Shown here piece after piece: positions 8,894 through 18,003 of a stretch of 64,000 nt of DNA. Location: contig CAZELM010000018.1 in the NCBI GenBank assembly GCA_964512995.1, forward strand, positions 1-64,000, in the 5' to 3' direction. The DNA is from CAZELM01 sp964512995. Lineage in GTDB: Bacteria; CSSED10-310. A model generated the notes under the pieces. The model saw only the letters and a list, made by a program, of their open reading frames with translations. It made no database searches and was not told the origin of the DNA. Position 1 is the stretch's first letter. Every line of letters begins with the position of its first letter. A program made the translations under genes and the position numbers.

Positions 8894-9880
8894 ATGCAGA
8901 CATTACTTCGAGGAAAACACTTTATTACACTTCAGGAATGGTCAAAGGAAGAGATCGATACAGCGCTGGACACAGCCAAACATTTGAAGATGATGTTCGC
9001 TTTGAGCCAGCCCCATCGGTATCTCCAGGATAAAACTATTTTTATGATGTTTTTCGAACAATCCACGCGTACCCGAAATTCCACAGAGGCTGGCATCACG
9101 CAACTGGGTGGTCATGCACATGATTTAACTCCGGATAAAATGCAGTTATCGCATGGAGAATCAGCCAAAGATACCGCTCTTGTTTTATCCCGGTTCGGTC
9201 ATGGGATTGCCATTCGAAACTGCTTTTATGGGATCGGGAATCAATATCTTCGTGAGGTTGCCCAATATTCCAGTGTGCCGGTGATCAGTCTGCAGGATGA
9301 TTTATACCATCCATTACAGGCATTGGCGGATCTGATGACGATTCAGGAGAAATTCGGAAATACCCAGGGATTGAAGGTCACGATTTCCTGGGCGTATGCA
9401 ACGAGCCATGCCAAGCCTCTCTCCGTTCCCATCTCCCAGATTTTATTGTTTACACGATATGGTATGGATGTCACGGTGGCGGCTCCCCCGGAGTTTCCCC
9501 TGCTTCCACAAATGGTCAGCCAGGCTCAGATGAATGCCAAGAATCACAATGGGAATCTACAGTTTGTCACCGATATGGATGCGGGATTTGAAGGTGCTCA
9601 TGTCGTGATTCCCAAAAACTGGGGCGGATTTGCGCATACTCAGGATCCTCAGGAAATGACCACCAATCTTCAGAAATATAAACACTGGATCTGTGATGAG
9701 AGACGGATGAGTCTGGCAGATGAACATGCCGTTTATATGCATGCACTTCCTGCCGATCGGGGCAAGGAAGTAACGGATGCCGTGATCGATGGTCCCCATT
9801 CCATTGTCTACGATGAAGCGGAAAACCGGCTTCATACCGCCAAGTCCATCATGGCATTGACGATGGGAGGACGTCCGTAG
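8894..9880 (+). CDS. ygeW: Knotted carbamoyltransferase, YgeW-like
   Basis: This 328-aa member of the aspartate/ornithine carbamoyltransferase superfamily has the carbamoyl-phosphate site STRTR near residue 57, LSHGESAKDT for the 80s-type loop, and DLYHPLQALADL. The stretch SWAYATSHAKPLSVP and the ending HALPADRGKEV match the knotted YgeW branch rather than plain ornithine carbamoyltransferase. It is shorter than E. coli YgeW (about 395 aa), lacking inserts in the second domain. GGGGGAC precedes the ATG. Position between ygeY and a hydantoinase gene supports a catabolic role, such as phosphorolysis of a carbamoyl amide to carbamoyl phosphate. An N-acetylornithine-type enzyme is a possible alternative. 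Confidence 0.82.
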   Translation: MQTLLRGKHFITLQEWSKEEIDTALDTAKHLKMMFALSQPHRYLQDKTIFMMFFEQSTRTRNSTEAGITQLGGHAHDLTPDKMQLSHGESAKDTALVLSRFGHGIAIRNCFYGIGNQYLREVAQYSSVPVISLQDDLYHPLQALADLMTIQEKFGNTQGLKVTISWAYATSHAKPLSVPISQILLFTRYGMDVTVAAPPEFPLLPQMVSQAQMNAKNHNGNLQFVTDMDAGFEGAHVVIPKNWGGFAHTQDPQEMTTNLQKYKHWICDERRMSLADEHAVYMHALPADRGKEVTDAVIDGPHSIVYDEAENRLHTAKSIMALTMGGRP

Positions 9881-9896
9881 CCGTTTGGAGATGATC

Positions 9897-11237
9897 ATGA
9901 CCAAAATGGAGAAATGGGTGGTCCGTGATGCGAACATCGTCACCTCGAAATCGATATTTCGGGGTGATATTGCGGTGGATGGCGACATCATTTCAGATAT
10001 CGGCCCATCTCTTTCCGGCAAATTTGACAATGAATGGAATGCGGAGGGGCGATATCTTCTGCCGGGGATGGTGGATCCCCATGTTCATTTTGAGTTGCCG
10101 GTGGGTGGCCGGTTTTCTGCGGATACATTTCACGATGGCAGCCGGGCAGCATTGTTCGGCGGCGTAACGACCATCATCGATTTTACGACCCCTTTTCCCA
10201 ACCTGTCTGTGATTGAATCCCTCCAGGAACGGCTCCGTCGTGCGTCATCGGCCATGGTGGATTATTCCTTTCATTGTACCCTGAGTGGCTGGGATGAAAC
10301 GCAATCCGTTTCCTGCATCGAATGTGGGATCACATCGTTTAAATTCTTTACTGCCTATAAAGAATCCGGTCGATGTACAGAATACAGCGATCTGCTCCGG
10401 GCTGCTGCGTTTTTGGCATCTCGTGGAACGATCATGCTGGTGCATGCCGAAGATCAGGACAGTCTCCGGGCTCTCGATCGATTCCCGTCCGATTCATTTA
10501 TGTATTATCCGGAATCCCGGCCGGTCGCTGCGGAAGTCCGGGCAGTTCAGCATCTCCGGGAGATTCAGCGGGAGACTGGTGCGAGGATTTATGTTGTCCA
10601 TGTCAGTTCATCCAGTGCGCTCGATTGCGCTGCTGACAGTGAGCTGATACTGGAAACCTGTCCCCATTATCTTGTTCTCGACGATTCCGTTTATCAGGAG
10701 CCATTCGGTTATCGGCATGCTGTTGCGCCGCCACTCAGAGATAAACATCATCAGCGGGGATTATGGTATGGGATTCAGAATGAGAAAATCCGGACTATTG
10801 GCAGTGATCATTGTCCATTTAGCATGCCGGAGCAAGATCGGGCGGGTGATCATTTTACTCGAAGCCCGTTCGGTCTGCCCGGTGTTGAGACCAGTCTTCC
10901 CCTTCTTGTGACATATGGTATCGATACGAATCGATTGACATGGCAGCAGTTGGTTTCCATTACCTCTGAAAATCCAGCCAGGATTTTCGGGCTTCATCCG
11001 CGAAAAGGATGTCTTGCTCCGGGGAGTGACGCTGACTTTATTGTCATTGGCGATGTATTCAGGGTCGTTGATCCAATTGCTTTGCACAGCAACCGTTGCT
11101 GGAGCCCTTATACCGGGATGGTGCTGAGAGGCTGGCCGGACCTGGTCGTATCACGAGGCGAGATCGTCATCATCGGAGATCAGTGCCTGGCTTCTCCCGG
11201 ACGTGGTCTATTTTTGAGCCGCCAGCCGCTTTGTTAG
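9897..11237 (+). CDS. hydA: Hydantoinase/dihydropyrimidinase family amidohydrolase
   Basis: This 446-aa cyclic amidohydrolase opens hydantoin or dihydropyrimidine-like rings. Zinc-site motifs are DPHVHFEL near residue 57, the lysine expected to be carbamylated in GITSFKFFTAYK near residue 145, VHAEDQ, VHVSSSSALD and GSDHCPF with the catalytic Asp. A C-terminal beta segment (GCLAPGSDADFIVI) completes the composite fold. I chose the ATG at 9897, six bases after GGAG; a TTG at 9885 and an ATG at 9891 are in frame. It follows the carbamoyltransferase by 16 bases. Its 3' end overlaps the convergent xdhC by 30 bp. D-hydantoinase, dihydropyrimidinase and YgeZ-type roles cannot be separated by eye. 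Confidence 0.88.
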   Translation: MTKMEKWVVRDANIVTSKSIFRGDIAVDGDIISDIGPSLSGKFDNEWNAEGRYLLPGMVDPHVHFELPVGGRFSADTFHDGSRAALFGGVTTIIDFTTPFPNLSVIESLQERLRRASSAMVDYSFHCTLSGWDETQSVSCIECGITSFKFFTAYKESGRCTEYSDLLRAAAFLASRGTIMLVHAEDQDSLRALDRFPSDSFMYYPESRPVAAEVRAVQHLREIQRETGARIYVVHVSSSSALDCAADSELILETCPHYLVLDDSVYQEPFGYRHAVAPPLRDKHHQRGLWYGIQNEKIRTIGSDHCPFSMPEQDRAGDHFTRSPFGLPGVETSLPLLVTYGIDTNRLTWQQLVSITSENPARIFGLHPRKGCLAPGSDADFIVIGDVFRVVDPIALHSNRCWSPYTGMVLRGWPDLVVSRGEIVIIGDQCLASPGRGLFLSRQPLC

Positions 11238-12050
11238 AACATATCCATCTTTCAGGGTTCCAGCCCGGACAGCCAGTATTTCAGAAAGGATGGAGATCGC
11301 AATCTCCAGGGGATTCTCCCCTCCGATATCCAATCCCACTGGTGTACTGACAGCTTCGATTTTCGATGCCGGAATTCCTTTTTCCAGGAGGGACATTTTG
11401 ATTGTTTCTACTTTCTGAGTTGATCCGATCATGCCGACGAATCGAGGTATGGGTGTCGGTTTATCCAGGATGTTTTCCAAAACCTCACGATCAAACAGAT
11501 GTTTGTGCGTGACGATGATAATCGAATCGCTGGGCAGTATGTTCAGTTGGCGAGCATGTTCGGGCGGGTGTTCACGGATTACTTTAACCGTTTCAGGGAA
11601 TCGGTCGGGATCAGCAAATTCCGGTCTGTGATCGATTGCACGCACACTGAATCCACATTGTTCGGCTATGGGTGCCAAAGCAGTTCCAATATGGCCACAT
11701 CCGTAAATAATCAAACGGTTTCTGGAACGTACCAGTTCGAAATAGATCATCATCAGACCACCACACATCATCCCGGTATGGGTTGCAGTTGTATCGTTCG
11801 CACCCAGATCGAATTTTTCGAACCGGGTCGAGATATTTTTTTCGAACATCGTGATCGCAATATCAACTGCTTCCTTTTCAACCGTTCCCCCGCCAATACT
11901 GCCCAGAGTGGCTCCATTTCGGTGAACCAGCATTTTTGCGCTTTGTGACCGGGGAGTTGATTGATCGGTATGTACAACGATCATCAATACGGCATCATCA
12001 CGCTCTCCGTTCTGAATTCTGGCTACTTCCTGAAAAATGTTTTTTTCCAT
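11208..12050 (-). CDS. xdhC: XdhC-family molybdenum cofactor insertion/sulfuration protein
   Basis: This 280-aa protein has the XdhC N-terminal domain (VHTDQSTPRSQSAKMLV, then GSIGGGTVE and MMCGG) and a C-terminal Rossmann domain with IIYGCGHIGTALAPIA and AIDHRPEFA. Members bind sulfurated molybdenum cofactor and deliver it to xanthine dehydrogenase-type hydroxylases. The ATG at 12050 is preceded by AAGGAG about ten bases away; the frame is open further upstream but without a better site. It faces the ygeY-ygeW-hydA series on the other strand and overlaps hydA by 30 bp. No molybdenum hydroxylase gene is visible in the window, so its client enzyme must lie elsewhere. Confidence 0.88.
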   Translation of the reverse strand: MEKNIFQEVARIQNGERDDAVLMIVVHTDQSTPRSQSAKMLVHRNGATLGSIGGGTVEKEAVDIAITMFEKNISTRFEKFDLGANDTTATHTGMMCGGLMMIYFELVRSRNRLIIYGCGHIGTALAPIAEQCGFSVRAIDHRPEFADPDRFPETVKVIREHPPEHARQLNILPSDSIIIVTHKHLFDREVLENILDKPTPIPRFVGMIGSTQKVETIKMSLLEKGIPASKIEAVSTPVGLDIGGENPLEIAISILSEILAVRAGTLKDGYVLTKRLAAQK

Positions 12051-12198
12051 TGCCTGATCTCTCCTTTTCAAAAAATTGCAACTTGGGAAGCATGACAAAA
12101 AATGAAAAACGGTGCAATAAAAAACGGTGTTCCGATTAATATGGTGATCTTTTGGGTGAATTGGTTTATATTAACAACCAGGGAGGAAGTGCTACTGA

Positions 12199-13098
12199 AT
12201 GAAGCAGAATATTATGATTACAGGAGCTTCTGGTTTTCTTGGATTTAATCTGTGTAAAGATCTCGCGTCTGAATATGAGATTTGGGGAACATATTATAAA
12301 AATGTTCCTCAATTTCCATTACGTCACCGTATTCAACTGGATGTTACCTCGGATTTGGTCAAAATGGAGGACATATTCAAATCAAACAAGTTTCGAATGA
12401 TCATTCATGCAGCAGCCATTGCTCAGGCAGATGAATGCGAGGAATATCCGGAGGAAACCCGGGAAGTCAATGTTATCGGGTCTGAGCGAATGGCCTGGCT
12501 GGCAAAAAAGTATGGGATTCCAATGATCTTTATCTCAACTGATCTCGTATATTCGGGTGATCAGGGACCGCATCGTGAATCAGAAGCCGCTCCCAATATG
12601 GTCTACAGTATTTCCAAATACGAAGCTGAGAAGCTTGTCCGGCACATTCACCCGAACTCGACTGTCTTACGTTGTGCTTTAATGTATGGACCCGATGATG
12701 GACATCGCCGCTCCTTCATCAGACAGATGCATGAAAAAATTCAGATGGAAATTCCATTGAAATTGTTTACCGATCAGTACCGAACACCATTATGGGTTGA
12801 AGATGTGGGGCAGGCAATCCGGTTGCTGTTAAAAAATCATGTTACTGGCCAGACTTTTAATCTGGGAGGGCCTGATCGTCTTACTCGTTTTGAGATGGGT
12901 ATGATGGCTGCAGATCTTTTCGAGTGGAATAAAGACCTGATACATCCAGTCAAAATGGTTGAATTGGATCACTTGGCCGGACGCCCGAACGATTGCTCGC
13001 TGAATTCTGATAAAATCATTCAAGCTCTTCACTGGAAAAATACGCCTTTCCTGGATGGTTTAAAGAAGCTGAAGCGTATTGTCACCAAGGTTGGATGA
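12199..13098 (+). CDS. RmlD-like NAD(P)-dependent sugar reductase/epimerase
   Basis: This 299-aa extended short-chain dehydrogenase has the Rossmann GxxGxxG as GASGFLG near residue 10, the SDR FISTDLVYSG strand, and the YxxxK pair in YSISKYEAEK. LRCALMYGP and FNLGGPDRLTRFE match dTDP-4-dehydrorhamnose reductase relatives. It could make a deoxysugar for surface glycans or be a MAT2B-type SDR; no rml neighbours are present to decide. GGGAGGAAG precedes the ATG. Its TGA overlaps an ATG of the next frame, but the following gene more likely starts at 13161. Confidence 0.85.
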   Translation: MKQNIMITGASGFLGFNLCKDLASEYEIWGTYYKNVPQFPLRHRIQLDVTSDLVKMEDIFKSNKFRMIIHAAAIAQADECEEYPEETREVNVIGSERMAWLAKKYGIPMIFISTDLVYSGDQGPHRESEAAPNMVYSISKYEAEKLVRHIHPNSTVLRCALMYGPDDGHRRSFIRQMHEKIQMEIPLKLFTDQYRTPLWVEDVGQAIRLLLKNHVTGQTFNLGGPDRLTRFEMGMMAADLFEWNKDLIHPVKMVELDHLAGRPNDCSLNSDKIIQALHWKNTPFLDGLKKLKRIVTKVG

Positions 13099-13160
13099 TC
13101 ACAACATCCGGGATTCGTTTGCTTCAACATCATACCAATCATTCAATAAAGGGGATTGTG

Positions 13161-13451
13161 ATGGCATCGGATCAATGCATATGCTCCAAATGTGGGCAAA
13201 CCATCGGTGAAGGTGCAATAAAATGGAATCTCTCGATTAAATTATGGGCAGACGAAGTAGGGTATCTGCTTGGATCTCATCGAACTGACAAGGACATCGA
13301 AAGCGAAATAAAAAAGCTGCTGCAAAAAATTCAGGATATGGATGCTACCAATCTGGAAGAGCAGGTATATCAGGAGTTTCAATTTGAGTTGTGCAGAGAT
13401 TGCCGGGATCTATTCATAAAAAATCCACTCAGCATTCCATCAGATTTGTAG
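13161..13451 (+). CDS. Small zinc-ribbon-like protein
   Basis: This 96-aa soluble protein has two cysteine pairs, CSKCGQ near residue 9 and CRDCRDLF near residue 80, separated by a charged helical stretch, as in a split zinc ribbon. The ATG at 13161 follows AAAGGGGATTGTG. An in-frame ATG at 13095 overlaps the upstream stop and would add 22 poorly structured residues. I do not recognise the family. It follows the sugar reductase closely and may share its transcript. Confidence 0.65.
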   Translation: MASDQCICSKCGQTIGEGAIKWNLSIKLWADEVGYLLGSHRTDKDIESEIKKLLQKIQDMDATNLEEQVYQEFQFELCRDCRDLFIKNPLSIPSDL

Positions 13452-13460
13452 ATCCCGTTT

Positions 13461-13628
13461 TTATTGGAGGTTATTCCACCACAATGACCACCTATCGAGC
13501 CATTCAGTGGGTATGACAATGAGCCCCACGATGAGAATGATCATAAAATAGATGATCAGTTTTTCCAGCCGGATATCATCATGTTTTCCTATTTCGTCAT
13601 TGTTGTTTGAATTCCCATTTCCTATCAC
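13461..13628 (-). CDS. Small single-span membrane protein
   Basis: This 55-aa protein has an Asn/Asp-rich N-terminus, one strong transmembrane helix (LIIYFMIILIVGLIVIP) and a Trp-rich tail. The GTG start at 13628 sits seven bases after AGGAG; the frame is open to an ATG at 13673 that lacks a site. It is convergent with the zinc-ribbon-like gene, nine bases away. No function is assigned; the ribosome binding site and clean hydrophobic segment are the only support that it is real. Confidence 0.5.
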   Translation of the reverse strand: MIGNGNSNNNDEIGKHDDIRLEKLIIYFMIILIVGLIVIPTEWLDRWSLWWNNLQ

Positions 13629-13785
13629 TGTCACTCTCCTGGTTTGGCACCAGGGGATTATTATAGAATACATTTAAGTTGGTCAAGTCTCTGAAACAGA
13701 AAGGATTGGAATAAATTCGATCAGAAATGCTCCTGCAATAGCTCCATTGCAATGTATTTTCATTCCGATAACATGAGGAAGTAAT

Positions 13786-15660
13786 ATGGATATCAAATCT
13801 TGTCTGGAGAAAATTCCGGCGATGGAATTTCAGGCAATGTTATCATATCGGCAGTCAGTAGACTCCCGGATAACCCGGCTCAATAACGAACAGGATGCTC
13901 CCATTCATCCTGATGATCCAGTTTCCATAAAAATGATGCTGGATAATGTGCAGGCGTCAGATCGAGAGATGTTGTTACGGATTTCAATGTGTGGAACTCC
14001 GATTTGTAAGAATCGTGTAATCCTTACCTGGGGATTTGATGATCCGGATCTGACGCTCAACTGGATACATCACCGGCGCGTTGAAGCGGGAATACCGATT
14101 CTGCGGTTATCCGGTTTACTTTTCAAGATCACATCCGAGAGCGATGCTAAAGATGGCTATGTTGTTCCGGCAGAAGTCAAGCGCGTGCTCATGGATTATT
14201 TCCGTCCGTCAGAGAATTGCTTTCCACCGCTATCACCATATCAGTATCTGAAAGAGTCGACAGATATAATATCTGATATATTCGATATGGTTTCTTATTT
14301 TGCCAAGAATCCGGTGCGATTGACGATAGAGGGAATTCCGTCACAGAAGACATTGATGAAAATTCAAGCTCGAATGCGGGCTTCGCTGAATGAAATGGAT
14401 GACAGTCTGCGTCGGACGTATTTTGCTTTTCTTTTTGAATTGGCTCAAAAGCGCTCTCTGATTGTTGTCCGGGGAAGAAATATTGCTGTTGATCGGGAAT
14501 TTTTTCTCTGGACTCACCAGGAGTCAGTTCAAAAACTTCAGGAACTTTCTCAACTATGGATGATGAATGACCATTATGATGAGTTTCATAATATTCCCGA
14601 TCAGCGAATCGGGTTGGCAGGATTGCGGTATCCGAATCAGATCGTCAGACAACTGATACTCATCCCCTTTCAATTCATCCCTGCGAATAAATGGATATCC
14701 ATATTCGATATTGATCGGTATCTGAATTCGCAATTGCCTCATTTTTTCCGGCCGGAACAAAACGATGAGAATTGGAAGATTAAAGATATCCGGACCGATC
14801 GGGAGAGGGATATGGAGATTGGCTGGGAGACAATCGAATCCCGCCTGCTTCGATTTTTCATTACCGGACCATTGTCATGGTTGAACATGGTAAGAGTGGG
14901 ACTGGATGCCCACGGTATTCCGGAATCAGTTATGGTCACACATCTTGGACATTCCCTGCTCACAAACCGATCACCCGATCCGGCAAACCTGCAGATCGAT
15001 CATGATCACGATGATAAAATACTCGTTCAACCTGATTTTGAGCTGTTTTTATCCGAGAATGCGCCACTGTCCATAAAATATTCGGTGGAAGCGATTGCAG
15101 ACCGGGTGTCCTCTGGACCGGTTCTGCGATATCGGCTGACGCGATCCTCGATTTCTCACGCTCTGATGAATGGATTTCCCGGAAAAGAGATACTCCGCTT
15201 TTTGACTGATACGTCATCACCTGTTCTCCCACAAAATGTTACAATTTCGATTCAATCATGGATCGAGCAATTTGGACGGATTGGATTGTATTCTGTTTTT
15301 ATCCTGCGGACAAAAGATAGATTTCTCATGGAGGAGTTAAACGCCAATCCGGATCTGTGTCATTTTTTTAAAGAAATGATGGGCTCCAGGTCTGCGAGAG
15401 TATCTCCGAAAAATGTGTCGATTCTGTGCGATGCACTAAAAAAAGCGGACTATTTGCCATGTATTTCACCTTCCCTTATGATGTCACAAGAGATTGCGCC
15501 CGTGACAGTTCGATTGACTAAAGAGAAAGCGGAATTTCTGCTATCATTTTTGACGGGGATACTCGGTAAACTGGATATTGACATGGAAATGCAACGGAAT
15601 ATCAAAGACATTTCTGTTCAGATTGAACAGGCGATTCGTGAATATAATTATGAAGACTGA
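13786..15660 (+). CDS. Helicase-associated-domain protein (XPB/Ssl2 N-terminal-like)
   Basis: This 624-aa soluble protein lacks Walker A and B motifs. Residues 410-500 (ILVQPDFELFLSENAPL through LRYRLTRSSISHALMNG and then an ILRFL segment) fit the Helicase_C_3 family, the domain found at the N-terminus of XPB/Ssl2-like helicases and in stand-alone bacterial proteins. The N-terminal half contains winged-helix-like segments (MLLRISMCGTPICKNRVI). Residues 540-620 are helical. AGGAAG precedes the ATG. Its stop is 27 bases before the tlpA-like start. A DNA- or helicase-partner role is inferred from the domain only. Confidence 0.75.
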   Translation: MDIKSCLEKIPAMEFQAMLSYRQSVDSRITRLNNEQDAPIHPDDPVSIKMMLDNVQASDREMLLRISMCGTPICKNRVILTWGFDDPDLTLNWIHHRRVEAGIPILRLSGLLFKITSESDAKDGYVVPAEVKRVLMDYFRPSENCFPPLSPYQYLKESTDIISDIFDMVSYFAKNPVRLTIEGIPSQKTLMKIQARMRASLNEMDDSLRRTYFAFLFELAQKRSLIVVRGRNIAVDREFFLWTHQESVQKLQELSQLWMMNDHYDEFHNIPDQRIGLAGLRYPNQIVRQLILIPFQFIPANKWISIFDIDRYLNSQLPHFFRPEQNDENWKIKDIRTDRERDMEIGWETIESRLLRFFITGPLSWLNMVRVGLDAHGIPESVMVTHLGHSLLTNRSPDPANLQIDHDHDDKILVQPDFELFLSENAPLSIKYSVEAIADRVSSGPVLRYRLTRSSISHALMNGFPGKEILRFLTDTSSPVLPQNVTISIQSWIEQFGRIGLYSVFILRTKDRFLMEELNANPDLCHFFKEMMGSRSARVSPKNVSILCDALKKADYLPCISPSLMMSQEIAPVTVRLTKEKAEFLLSFLTGILGKLDIDMEMQRNIKDISVQIEQAIREYNYED

Positions 15661-15687
15661 ATGCAACTGATAATAAGGAGAACATAT

Positions 15688-16206
15688 ATGAAATCGGTTG
15701 AGATATCGGCTCGTTTGTCATGGTTATGGATTGCTATGATCATTCTTCTCAGTGTGCCTGCGATCCAAGCAGGGAAACCACCTCTGTTTGAATTGAAAAC
15801 CTTGGATGGAGATACCACTCGGCTGGAGGATGCATTGGGGAAGTCTGTCATCATTCTGGATTTTTGGGCGACATGGTGTAAACCATGTCTCAAAGAATTG
15901 CCGCATATAAACAAGTTGTATGAAGAGTACAAAGATAAGGGATTAACAGCCTATGCAATCAGTATCGATGATGCCGCATCCAAGTCCCTCGTAAAAACGA
16001 CTGCAAAAAAGTATCAGTTTACGATCCCAGTTTTATTGGATCCGGAAAATATTGTTGTCCGTGAGTATATTCCGAATCGCAACGTGCCATATTTGGTTGT
16101 GATCGGTAAAAATGGCGAGATCATCCGGGAGTTTTCAGGATATAAGCCGGGTGATGAAAAGTTGGTGGAAGAAATAGTCATTGAACAACTCGGTGAAAAA
16201 AAATAA
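15688..16206 (+). CDS. TlpA-like thiol-disulfide oxidoreductase
   Basis: This 172-aa exported thioredoxin-fold protein has a signal peptide (hydrophobic residues 12-26, cut likely after IQA) and the redox motif WCKPC with cysteines at 64 and 67. DFWATWCKPC and the cis-Pro region NVPYLVVIGKNGEI are typical of TlpA/ResA proteins, which reduce apocytochromes or other periplasmic disulfides. AAGGAG sits before the ATG at 15688; an ATG at 15661 directly after the upstream stop lacks a site. It is followed closely by an outer-membrane protein gene. Confidence 0.9.
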   Translation: MKSVEISARLSWLWIAMIILLSVPAIQAGKPPLFELKTLDGDTTRLEDALGKSVIILDFWATWCKPCLKELPHINKLYEEYKDKGLTAYAISIDDAASKSLVKTTAKKYQFTIPVLLDPENIVVREYIPNRNVPYLVVIGKNGEIIREFSGYKPGDEKLVEEIVIEQLGEKK

Positions 16207-16241
16207 GTGGTACCAAACATAATCTGGTGAGGGGGATGTTC

Positions 16242-17933
16242 ATGAGAGGTAATACTGTTTGTTCCATAGTCATTATGACATGCTTCGCGCTGGTGTCTGC
16301 GGTGGGTACACAATCATCCGGATTGTTTGCCGGCATGCACATCTTATCGATGACCGAACTATTGGAAACGAGTTTTTTTTATCAGCTCGCAGAGCAGGAA
16401 GTTTCTGATCAGGCGGTGGAAGCGATCACAGAAACCGATGAATCTACGTGTCCGTTTTTGAAAAATGCCCGATTTTCTGGCACATTCGAGTCGGTTTATT
16501 GGGATCATGATCCGGATGATTGGGATCCTTTGACGGATAGTTTTTATGAAGGTCCCTACTCCTCTATTGAAAACCAGTTGGGATTGAGAGGGGAATGGCG
16601 GGGTTTATTTGGAGAGATTCGGCTTCGTTCCATGAAATATGACAATGGCATTCATTACGATTATAATTCCAGAGAATATGAGACCGATATCGAGCTTTTC
16701 AAATTTACCGCACGCTATCATTATTCTTTTTCAGATTCTGAATTTCTGAGAATTACCGCGGGTGATTTTTATAAATCATTGGCAAGAGGTATTGTGTTGT
16801 ATGTTCAGGAAGACAAAGAACTGAATCTTGACCGGACCATTCGGGGAGGATTGTTTGAGAGTGAATTCGATATTCTGTCTGCACAGGTTTTTGGTGGAGA
16901 AGTCACATGGTATAAATTTCTGGATCATCGCTCAGAAAACAACTATGAACAGTTGAAGATCGTCGATCGGTTATTGGGAGGGCGGGTTCTGGGGCATTTC
17001 CCATCCAATATCAACCTCGGTGTGCAGGTTACGCAAGCGGAGTTATTCGATGTGATCCGTGGAGAGGATATATCAGATAACGTGCGATTATTTGGAGGAG
17101 ATGCGGAAGTCACTGGGCTTATGGGTGGTTTAATTGATTTTTACGCAGAATACGGCAATCTGAATTGGGATGAAGAGGAATCATACAACACTGATCTGCA
17201 GGATGGCCGTGCGTTTTATTCCAGTGTGATCGCTTATGTCAATGCGTTCACTATCCTGGCTGAATACAAAGATTACAAAGCTTGGGACTACCGATATTCC
17301 AGACCTCCAACAGCGGACCGGGATGATGAAGTGGCGGATATCATCGATATTCAGGGACCACGTATCAAAGTCGATTATTTTATTCCTTCCACACAGACAT
17401 TGCTTTATGTCAGCCTCGGACGCTTCGACAATCATAGCCCGGAGACATCGTATGGGGAAGTCTACCGGAACCGGATCGATCATATATACGGGGGTATTGA
17501 GCAGACATGGGATGATCTATACGCTCATATTACATACGGCTATAAGGATTATATCACCATTGATGAGTTGCACCGGCGAATCACATCGGATTTTCAGTAC
17601 CGGATCAGTGATCGCAACAGCCTGAATCTCTATTATGAGTACAAATACTATCAGATTCCCACTACCGAGAAAAATGAACATAAAAGCTATCTGACGTATT
17701 CCCTGAGTCCTTGGTTTTCTGCAACGGTTCACTATAATCGGCATCTGATCGGTTTTCACTCCGAACAAGATGAAGAATGGTTTGCTGGAGAAGTGAACGC
17801 AACCCCGATCTCCGCTTTATCCATCACTCTTTTATATGGACAACTGCCAACTGGATTGATCTGCAGTGGTGGACAATGTCGGATCGTTCCTGAATTTGAT
17901 GGCTTTCAAGTCAGCGTGACATATCGTTTTTGA
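16242..17933 (+). CDS. Predicted outer-membrane beta-barrel protein (DUF6029-like)
   Basis: This 563-aa protein has a signal peptide ending near SGLFA and long runs of alternating polar and aromatic residues such as LFKFTARYHYSFSDSEF, YKDYITIDELHRRI and LNLYYEYKYYQI, consistent with beta-barrel strands. The final residues VSVTYRF end in Phe, the usual outer-membrane insertion signal. GAGGGGG lies six bases before the ATG at 16242. It follows the TlpA-like gene by 35 bases, an arrangement that suggests a shared transcript. It loosely resembles DUF6029-type barrels, but I cannot confirm the family. Transported substrate is unknown. Confidence 0.75.
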   Translation: MRGNTVCSIVIMTCFALVSAVGTQSSGLFAGMHILSMTELLETSFFYQLAEQEVSDQAVEAITETDESTCPFLKNARFSGTFESVYWDHDPDDWDPLTDSFYEGPYSSIENQLGLRGEWRGLFGEIRLRSMKYDNGIHYDYNSREYETDIELFKFTARYHYSFSDSEFLRITAGDFYKSLARGIVLYVQEDKELNLDRTIRGGLFESEFDILSAQVFGGEVTWYKFLDHRSENNYEQLKIVDRLLGGRVLGHFPSNINLGVQVTQAELFDVIRGEDISDNVRLFGGDAEVTGLMGGLIDFYAEYGNLNWDEEESYNTDLQDGRAFYSSVIAYVNAFTILAEYKDYKAWDYRYSRPPTADRDDEVADIIDIQGPRIKVDYFIPSTQTLLYVSLGRFDNHSPETSYGEVYRNRIDHIYGGIEQTWDDLYAHITYGYKDYITIDELHRRITSDFQYRISDRNSLNLYYEYKYYQIPTTEKNEHKSYLTYSLSPWFSATVHYNRHLIGFHSEQDEEWFAGEVNATPISALSITLLYGQLPTGLICSGGQCRIVPEFDGFQVSVTYRF

Positions 17934-18003
17934 TGTCACAGAGCACGGACCGCGTATTTCCTACCCCTGAAACAGGGTGTGTGAATTCCGGATGTAAATC
18001 AGA

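Noticed and set aside
17965..17985. Small hairpin CCCTG/CAGGG after the barrel gene
   Set aside because: It has a five-pair stem with no T-run and is too weak to call.
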